From positions 235,001 through 299,000 of the forward strand of contig CAJHZI010000243.1 of NCBI GenBank assembly GCA_905160935.1: a stretch of DNA of 64,000 nucleotides, given 5' to 3'. The notes beneath the pieces are model-generated. The model saw only the letters and a list, made by a program, of their open reading frames with translations, was not told where the DNA came from and searched no databases. Below, in pieces: positions 22,150 through 32,800 of the stretch. Source of the stretch: Enchytraeus crypticus. Its lineage: Eukaryota > Annelida > Clitellata > Enchytraeida > Enchytraeidae. Made by a program: the position numbers and the translations under genes. Within the stretch, counting starts at the first letter, position 1. Each line of letters opens with the position of its first letter.

Positions 22150-24490
22150 TACATGTACTATTGAACAGTGTATGTCTAAGCTATGGACATAATGGCAGTA
22201 TGCAATCTCAATTTTATTTAAAATCCCGCAAATTAACCTTGCCATTCTATAATAATTTAAACATTTTATGAATAGGCCCACCTGAACTGCATGTGATTGC
22301 AACCATTTAACTGACACTCCAATGATTGGAGCACTTTAAATGATCATTTACTGCGATATAAAGCTAACATTATAATAGTAGGCCTACGCACTAAGTAAAA
22401 TTGTAAATATTGAAAGTGTAAATCCAAACTGAATTTCAAACCAGAATTTTAATCCAATCCAATTTAATTGTTATCCCATCTAATTTTAATTTAATATAAT
22501 ATAATCCAACAATTGAGATAACACTTTACACTCTTAGCCTGTTGGTCTGAGACGACGCTATATAATCCGTTGAATACCACAGTATCATGTAACTACATGT
22601 TAAGTGATAATGCCGAAATGAGGATAAAGTGTCAGAGTAGTCTGTAGGGACATCGGAATTTGGTAGGATATAGCCCATAAATGTGACTGTAGCCCATCTA
22701 CAGTCACATTGAAGTCGGACGGCGTATGTTATACTGTACACATGTAAACTACTTATTATATATAACGCTCGCCGCCTTCACAGGACTTTATCAGTAAAGG
22801 GATGACTGAATCCAACCTAAGAATCAATCTCTGTTGAATATCTTGACTATCGATTACCTATGTTATAGTATATCTACTTGTACATGTGTGAAGTTCAAAA
22901 ATATGTGTGCTATTGCCATCATGGACAATATCAAAACTGTAATACTATCGTTATTAAACATTGATATTAGCTAAACGATAATTGAACACTGCAATAATAC
23001 GTACAATCGTACATGTAGTTTAATTAGACAATTAGAAATTCGTCAGTCCTGTATTTACCTCATAATTATTATCTGATCGACAGGCCTATAGGAATGGAAA
23101 CCAGGAGACTTCAATCTGACTCATGTACTGAGCTACTTAAAGTAATTTTAGCCCATTTAATTATTAAAATAAATGAAAAGAAAGAGATAAGAATAATAAA
23201 ATAGTCAAAGAGATAATTAGCCAATGCTTTACACATGCATGAAAACAAATCCACAAAATTAACATTACGCAAATTTACAAAAAATTAATTAAATTAATAA
23301 AAATTGGACCATAGCTTAATAAAATTCAAATGTAAACATTAAAGAAATTGTGAATATCAAACACAGCAAATGGAATAAGAGGACCGGCGGGGCTTAATTG
23401 TTTGCTATAGTAGTGTAGTGTTACTACTGTATATCTTTTCATTTAAAACTGAGCGCAGAAATACCATACACTTCCACCGAATGGGCAAGAGCATGGAATA
23501 CGGAACGTGGGCACAAAACATAATAGACACTTATTACTATTAATGTTGGATTCCTTTCTTAATTTTTTTAATATTTTGTAATAAAAGTTTTTACTTTCAT
23601 GAACAATTGGTTCTTTAACTGACGTAAAATGGATGAATACCGGAATCTTTCCCTTAAAAATTTTTCGCGTTAGGCTGGTGGGAAATGTTGTATACGTGCC
23701 TGCACTAAGACTCATAAAAGTGTGACGAAATCGCTGCCATGAAAGTCACCTGTTAATTGAAACGAGTTAATGTCTCATGGGAGATGCGTGCGGTAGGTGT
23801 GACCATCTAGAGATCAGATCAGTAGCCTACATTTCTCTTATCTATTCGTCATTATAATGACTATTAACAGATTCCCTCATACCTCTATGAGTCAATTAAC
23901 TCCGAAAGAAAGCCAGTAGAAATCTAATTTCGGCATGATCATATATTGATAATGGATTAGCCTATCGGTCCTATCAATGCACCCCCAACTTGGGGGAGCA
24001 GTGATAGGACTTGGCGCCATGGATGTGAGACTTGGGGAAGCATAGGCGCCAGCGGCGCAATAGGTTTCCAGGTCCATGGACTGAAAGTTAGGCTCTAAAT
24101 GATGAAATAGAAATTACAAGTTAATTACTGAAAAGTATGAGATTACGGATGATCTAGGCGTTATTGAAGAGTGATATGTTGCAATACAGAGAATCTAGAC
24201 TGTCATAAGAATCGTAAAAATGAGAAGATTGGTATAAATGCTGGAGTATTATGTCATGGACCTGCCACTAAACTGCACGCTTGGAAAAGTTAGAACAGAT
24301 GAGGTACAAAAACTGAAAAAGCAATTAGATCTCGTCGGCTGACAGAAAAATGATAACTAGGTGGAGTAAAACAAATGACAACATAGAGAATTAATGTTAA
24401 TTAGCGTTATAGATGAAAATTGGAGTACAGTATGAAGTCCAGCTTCCGGTTATATGAAATTGTGTAAATTATAGAGCCTTAACTCTCATC
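22150..24490. other. Gene-free stretch downstream of the CREB3-like gene
   Basis: No exon-like frame. A 90-codon frame at 23443-23715 (- strand) has no recognisable motif. A short family D piece (GGACCTGCCACTAAACTGC) lies at 24259. The rest is AT-rich sequence without repeats that I could match. Confidence 0.5.
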
Positions 24491-24492
24491 AC

Positions 24493-24498
24493 TTTATT
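24493..24498 (-). terminator. AATAAA overlapping the creb3l stop codon
   Basis: On the - strand the TAA stop (24496-24494) sits inside AATAAA (24498-24493). If used, the 3' UTR would be only a few tens of bases. Other hexamers further downstream were not excluded. Confidence 0.3.
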
Positions 24499-27400
24499 CC
24501 CTTTCAGTCACAGCTGGTAAAATAATAACTGTAGTTTCTGTTAGATGCTTGGTAACTGCAGCACGTTTCCTTCCTTCGGGTTGTTTTCCTCCTAGATAGT
24601 GTTTAGTACCTATGGGTTGCTTCGTGTCTGCAGAATATTTACTAAAAGAGGAATCTGTTTTTGCTACAAAGTGTTTACTACTTACAGAATCTTCACTATG
24701 TGTCTTTGCTACCAAGTGTTTCCTACCTACGGAATCTCCACTACCTTCGGAATGTGTTTTTGCTCCTAAGTGTTTTCTATTTGCAGAATGTGTCATGGCA
24801 ACTGAATGTTTCGTAACTGTAGAAGCTCGTGAAGCTTCGCAAAGTTTCTTTTTATTAGGAAAAGATAAATCTGTTGATTTCTTATCCGCCAATGGACCTG
24901 ATAGGTTACCATTCGCTCCCGTTACATCTGAATACCTGACCACTCCAAGTGGCGTGAGCTTCTGAGATAAGCTAGGTATTTCCGAGACCTTTTCTATCGA
25001 ATCTCTTGATGCGCCTGATCTATTGGAAGACGTTGAAGAAATGACTTTATTAATCTGTCCGTCCGATGTCGCAGTTGAGGACATATTAGACGTCGATGGA
25101 GCGGTGGCACTCGCCTCTCGTATTGCTTTCAGTGCGGCAGCAATTATCCTCTCTGTCAGTTCCAGAGACAGGTTTGTCGAAGCTGCCGCCTCAGCATCGA
25201 AACGCAGTCTTTTTGTTTCAGAATCTGTTTGTTTGGCAGTGCTCTTTGAAACCATCACGCCAGCAGCGTCCGTCTCTGCAGAGACATTCGTATTCTTCGC
25301 AGCTTTTGACGTTTTCGCTTTCGGTTCATTTTTATCTTCGCCAGTAGATTTATCAGAAGCCTGGATCATGCTGTTACGATTGGAAATTCTTCCCATCTCG
25401 TTGATCGATTTAGAATCTACGATTGGGTAGTAAAGTGCGGGTAGATATTTCTTCCTGATTTCTTCTTTCGAAAGGTCATCAAGTCCTCTAGCTTCCACTA
25501 CATCCAGCCTCTTTTTTGAGTTATCCGAGTTCCCTCTTTTCTCTACTACAACAACAGCAGCCGAATTCAAATTGATGATTTTTGTACTAGATTTACTAAT
25601 GGCTTTCCTGCTATAGGCATTCGTCATTTCGCTACAACTACTGCTAATTCCACCCCTCACCCTGTCTGAAGCTTCGTCGTTAAGATATAAACCATCGAGT
25701 TTATTCACCGTAGAGCCTTTCTGGTTTTCCTTCATATTTTCCAGTTTTCTGGATACCTTACATCCGCTGGCACAGCTACAGCCATGAACGTCATTATCAA
25801 AGCGTGTGGAACCACTTCCACCAGCAACTGTGGCAGTAGGAGCATCTCCTGCTGCAGAAGCTACTTCATCTTTATCAACAGCAGTTCTTCTACCATCTCG
25901 CTGACTGTTTGCGGATTGTGCAGACCTTTCGACACCCTGCGAATGCCTCGATTTCTTGTGACCGCAAGGACTGAATATCCTCTTAGAGTTCCTTAACTCC
26001 ATTAGATTCCACTTTCCGGGTCTCTTTAACAAACTCTTTACATCGGTTTGCAGCATTTTCCAGATACTACCAGGCTTCAGTTTCCTCTGCCACTCTCGAC
26101 GCAATCTCCTTCCTCTTCTTCCATGCAGAACGCTTCCACCAATCTCTGCGCTTCCACCCGGACGCGGCACTTTAGGTCCACTTCTTTCCTTCTTAGAACC
26201 CAGCAGATGGTAGGGACCTGGAGGCCAGCTTTCCATCTCAAACAGAAAGATAAGTCCGGTGAGAGCGTCGTGGTGGTTGGCGAGCTTGTCGGAGCCTCTC
26301 TTCTTCATCGAGGGGGTTCTGGATACCGGAGTCTTGGGGCCGAAGGGACGACGTCGTTTACGGCGTAGTAGTCGACGTATTCTCGCCTCCACGGCGCTAG
26401 TGGCGTCCTCTATGTCGTAGTCACGTGAAGCGTCCAGCAGGCGGGACTTCCCTGTTGAAATAAATTTCCAAGAAATCTGTAATCGCCAGACTACTGTTTA
26501 CTTCGATGTCACTCATATGTCACAGTTTGTGTTAACATTATGCGCAGATTGAGGCAAAGGAAAATTATCACAGCAGATAAATTAACTTGATGTGACTGCT
26601 GGTAAAGCTAAGATTAACGTCAGTTTCCTCACTCGAAAGCGACGTCGGTGACGGGTGATCCCAGGATTTGAACACCGCACTTACTGATCCGCAGTCGAGT
26701 ATCTTACCGACGCCACCACTGGCTCCAGCCAGTAATTAAGGTACGGTATTTGAAATCATGTCATTTTAAAAGCTGTTATGCTTCACCAAAGCGTGTTAAG
26801 CAAATCGGTAGCTAAGTCAAGATTTAGTGGAACTTTGTACAAAATAAATGCTGACTACGTTACATGGATATAATATCTACAGAAGCATAAACCTACTTAC
26901 CAAATCCACTAAATCTAGAATTCCCCTGGAGGCCCTCACTGGATAGCCCTTCTTCAGACGTATACAATCCATTCATAGGATTACAGGAATCGCTGTCCAA
27001 TCCATGAGACAACTGACCAATCAGAGAAGCTGGATTGCTCTCAATTGTTGGTATATTAGGACCGGTGATAGGTTCAACCAATGACAGCCCTGTTTGTCGA
27101 TTCCGCCCAGTGTAGAATCTACTGTAGCCAATGTTGAGAGAACTGGGTGACCAAGCGCCGAGAAATACGACGAAGAATAGTGCCAGCATCTAAAAGTAGG
27201 ACACACAGCTGTATCAAACTGTAGGCACTGTTTGGCGTAATGGTAGAGCAAGTGCCTTATGATCGAGAGGCATCTGTTCAAGTTCCAGATCAGTCAAAAT
27301 GAATTTACGCTGAGTTTTGTAAGAATATCCGTAAATAAAGATTATCAGTAATATGCAACCGAAATGTGAATGAAAGTTTATATTAATAGAATGAGCAGAA

Positions 27401-29836
27401 TGAGAATGGTCTCTTGTATATAGACAACAAGCAATTAAGAAAACTCTATTATTTAATGCCATATAGCTTATCTATCATAAACATCTATAATTCTACGAAT
27501 AAAAACAATGTGAAAGTATGAATTATACATAGTGTCAGCATACTAAGAAAGGATGACAAATAACATAGCCAGCATATATGTATAACAAATAACAGTATGT
27601 ATGAACCATACAGAAAGTATGGTTCATACATTGAATGACCCATGACTCATATCACCTAAATATATGTGCCATGGCATGGTCCATGCCTCTGAAAGAAATG
27701 ACTTATACACTTTTACCCATACTCCTGAATGATATGACTCATACACCATGACTCATACACTATGACTCATACCTCTGAATGATATGACTCATACATTATG
27801 ACTCATACACCTGAATTACATGACTCATACACTATGACTTATACACTATGACACATAATCCTTATAGAAATGACTCATACCATGACACGCGCTCCACCCT
27901 GAGTAGATCCAGTGGAAGATCTCACTAGTTTCTGAAGAGCTTCCAGCTGCTGCTGCAGTGTTCTGTGTGTGTGCAATGTAACATGATATATAGTTGATTT
28001 ATATGATCCTTGTTCCAAAAATTAATACAGTGAAAATGAACAGAAATATACCTTGACTATTATTTTTATTTTTATTTTTATTGTAAAGTCATTACTATTA
28101 TTATTATTATTATTATTATTACTATTATAATAAGTCTGTCGTCATTTGTTCTTCGAAATCATGTATGCCCGTTTTTATTGTTGTTATTATTACTATTATT
28201 ATTAGTAGTAGTAGTATTATCATTATCATTAACATCCGATCTCAATATTATTACTGACATCGCCTTCGAGTGCGGAAACTAACGATAACCTTAGCACTAC
28301 CAGCTTTTTTAGTAGCATAACCATCATCTTTATCAACATCATCGTAATTTTTATTATTAGCAGTGGTAGTAGTAAGCATAGTGGTATTACTATAATTAAA
28401 AGTAATATTGTTAGCATTATTAATATTGCTACTGCTGTTGTTGCTGCTCATTATTTATATTTTTCTTCAGTATTTTGTTAACATTGACAGCGCAGTTCTA
28501 ACCTGTTTTTCTCTTCTAGCTGATCCACCTTCTTGTTAAGAGCTGCCTTTTCCTGCAAATGAACCTGCATCCTTGAAACATAGAAACATACATCTACACA
28601 CTAACCTGACCACTGAAGATTGGAACAACCGTCAACTGCACGTATCGTAAGAGGCGACTGAACAAGAACTGAGGAAGGCAACAAGAAGCGACTTCAGATG
28701 CCTTATTAAACCGAAGCAATGAGCTACATTAAGGTGTGAAAAGGCAGTATTTTGTGAAGAGATCAACTCGATAATAGATGAAGTGAAGGTAATCTTTTTG
28801 AAATGTGAAAGAGAGAGAGAGAGAACGATGTTTATTTCAAAAAATACACTCAAATCAAAAAAAAAGGAAAAGAAAGGAGCAAGTGAGTAAAAAATATAAA
28901 CCTTGGACCTGATCACATGGCAGAGCACTGGAGAAACAGACATCTGCATGTATACTAGTGGTGCTGAACAAAATATAAATCTTTAAGCATTACCTGATGG
29001 ATGAGTTTATAGCATACCTGCATTCTACGCAAGAATAATCGCTTATTTTATGAGAGCCTTTCTGTGAGCACTGAAAGGCTCTCATGAAATAAGTTATGCA
29101 ACAACAGGTTTGATTTTTTGGAAAATCCTCATCGATAAGTGAATAGTTAGATATTCATCAAGTAAAACTTAGTATAAATTGTAAAGATTTGAAAAGCCTT
29201 ACTGCAATTCCAACGTGTCGGTATATTCCTTCTTCTTTCTTCTACTTTCTTGAGCAGAGATCTAAGCAAAAGAACATTTGCTCCACAGATAACCAACCAA
29301 TCATAGCAGAAAAATAACGCAGCAATTAAACGATGACAAATTATGAAACAATAATGTCAACACCGCAACAAATGCAAATTCTTTGAATCGTTAGCTTAGA
29401 AAGTTACTCAGCTAACCTAATGGTTGTAGTGTGTTTAACGTTAAGTTTCAAAAGCACAATGCTACACTTCTAGATGACTCGACACATTCAAGCTTAAAGT
29501 CCGTTTTCTCATAGACGGATGATGTCAGGGACGCCTCTCGTACCGTGCCAATGCAAGTCGATTCACCCAAAAGACCTGAAAAATATGTGCTGAAGAGAAA
29601 GAAAAACACTAATATATTAATTGAGAAAGAAAAGGGAAAAATATTGCCTTTAATTTTGTTACTTTTAGATGTTGCATAGCAAAACAGCATGATTATGATT
29701 ATCATGATTACGTTGGACTGATTTTCTGGATTTTGGATGGTGCACCGATTTGGACCTTCTTTTTGCTCGCTGGCTTGATTTTGTCTCAATAGTGCTCGAT
29801 GTTGTCATTGATGACTGTAGCACTTTAATTGTTGTT

Positions 29837-29878
<42 letters not shown>

Positions 29879-32800
29879 CTATTATAGAAGAATTAAAAAA
29901 TTTTACCCCGGTGTAAAGAACCTGGGGTTTGATAAAAACGATTCAAGCAATACGTGCTGAATCGCCGCCCGGCTACTCGAGGTCATCAAATTATTATTAT
30001 TATTATTATTATTATTATGCTCTTTAAATTCATCTGTCAATGTGCCTAGAAATAAAATTGAAATATAATGCACAGTAAATAGTAACATTACCTTATTCTT
30101 GATTTTTCTTCGGACACGTTTCAGGTATTTTTCCTCCTGGGGATTTAGGGGTAGAGAGGTTGGAATAGGAAAACCCTCGGCTTGTAGGGTGCTTTTCTCT
30201 TCCTCTGTCAATAGCAGGGTGCCAGTCACGGGTGCCTACGTTGTAGCAAGCGTCATATATCAAATCAATCTCTCTCTCCCTCTCTCTATCTCTCTCTCTC
30301 TCTCTCTCCTAATGCACTGCCTATTGGCAGATCCATGAAATATAACAACGCCACATATTTTCTATCCTCTGTCTTTCCCTTCATATCAACATCTAAATTA
30401 GTTATCAAATCGTCCTTAGAATCCCAAGTCTTGGTCTTCCTCTAACCTTTTTCCTTTACATTCTTCCCCTCAATTATCTCTTCCATCAAACTGGTCCCTC
30501 TCCTTACATGAGCCATCTAGTTCTTCTTTTTATTCCTCATGACATTTATCAATTGTCTATTTATACCAGACCTATTTAGCTATTCTTCGTTTGTAATTTT
30601 GTCAATACTTTTATCTTCTCCATACTTCTCAATAGCCACATTTCGAATGCTTCCAGTTTTACAATCATCCTTTCTTAACGTCGTCAAAGTAATAAAAATA
30701 AGTAAATAATAAAATAAAATACAGCCTTATATCATGTGGCGCACCGGTTACTAAAGAATAAACTACCCAACTGGGCACTGCACGTGTCGTAAGAGGCGAC
30801 TAAGCAACAACTGTGAAAAGCGTAAGGAAACCGCCCCAGTTATATATAAGTCGACAATCGTTAAAATAAAATTCCAAACATATTACATAAATACCAGTGT
30901 TAGGTCAATTGTTTAAAACACCGTGCTGTAGTCATCTTTGTGATGATACATGGGGATTGTTATTCAATCACACTTAACCCTCTTTGCGTCAGTTTTATCA
31001 GGGCCCACTGTTTGCTGTATCGATAATGTTTACCTAATCAATCTAGTTGTCTAACAAACTGCCCACTTCTCTGCATATATCTGTCATTTTATCGATTCAG
31101 TAGAATTAGTAATCCACACAGATTTAGGAATTTAATACTTGACCGCCTCTGAAATCAGGAGACACAATTTTTGCATCGATCAATCTTTTACCTTTGTCAA
31201 GTCTGAGTTAATACGAATAAAACTCAAAATGAACAGCATCTTAACGCACTAACTAATGAATTGACCAAAGAATAAGATCAGGAAAGATACACATTAAGGA
31301 GAACAATCTATATATATATCAACTCTATGGCGTCTCTTTGTGGACACTAGAGTAGTCTCTTACAACCTTCCTCCTCCACCAATCACGATCCATGGCGAGA
31401 TCATATACATCACCACCCGCAAGACTAAATTTAGTATCTATTAAACTTAAATCTTTCTATATGATGATGATGAGCTATCCATCCAGTTGAAGCCGACTCT
31501 TGGACACTTTATTAATCTGTCTCCATGTATCACGATTTCTTACCGCCTCCCTCAAATCCGCTATGCTGGTGTTGAGGTCAAATTCTAAAGTATCAAGCCA
31601 ACGCGTTCTTTGACGACCTTTCCTCCTTTTTCCACTGACCTGTCCTAGCATAATTGATTTCTCAATTGAACTCGCATGACCTGTCCAAAGTATGACAACC
31701 TTTGCTTTGTGATCTTCCCTTCAAGAGAAATACTTGGTTTTATGCGATCTAGCACATCTCTATTGTTAACTTTAGCCGTCCACGGGACTCGTAACACGTG
31801 TCTCCAACACCAAAGCTCGAAAGCGTCGATTCTCCTCCTATCCGCCTTTTTTAGCGTCCAACTTTCGCATCCATAGGTGGCAATTGGGAAGACTATCGCG
31901 TTGACAATCCTTCTATATCGTCATGCAATCTTTCTATATTGTCTTATTAAATAAAGAAGAAGAAGAAGACCTACAGGTGTGGTGAACAGAGCCTCAGAGA
32001 GTGTGTACGTTCTCTTCTCCTCGTGTTCCTTCACGTCTTCCACATCCTGGTGATGACTGAACGGCTGCTCTGCATTAGACAGCAGCTGCTCCTCATCGTT
32101 CTGCTGCCTTCTGCTGCGTTGTGGAGGCTCGTGAATCAGCCACAGCTGAGGACGCTGCTGCTGTTGCTGCTGTTGCTGCATCTGCAGTTGCTTCTGCTGC
32201 TGCTGCTGCTGCTGAGTAACTTCTTTCATTTGTTGGAATGCTTTTAATTGAGTCGAAGGTATTTTTTCCAGCTTAAGCTGCTGATGCCTTTGCTTCTCCT
32301 GTTTCAGCTGCAGCAGCTGCTGAGACAGCTGACCAAGCTGACTGGTCTGCTCTGATGGCGGTGACTCTTGCTGAGGTTGTTTTGACTGCAGCTGCTGCTT
32401 TGCTTGAAGCAGTTGTTTAGCTTGCAGCTGCTGCTTTGACAAATTCTGAACAAATCGACCTTGAATTACGTAAGGTTTAAATCTTTTAACCTTGACATTT
32501 TGACCTCCAGGATGCTCTCCGCTTATATCTAAATTATCTCCAGTCTTCGAGCAGAGGATAAGACTCGGATTGTGGGATTTACATTCCATGACATCCTCTT
32601 GGACGCTGGATCCGGGACTGCTTACGTCACTGTCACTTGTGTAGGGCGGGCTTGGTGGAAGGTTGCCAACACATATATCGGTGACGTCATCAATTGTTCT
32701 GTACTTGTCGGTGGAACGGTAAGATTTTCGCTCCAACGGCGTCGTTACTGACCTGGAAATTTTTACTTCCCTCAACTGCTTGCCAACATAGCACTCCATC

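Noticed and set aside
23443..23715. 90-codon - strand frame
   Set aside because: No family resemblance and no splice or repeat context that supports coding.
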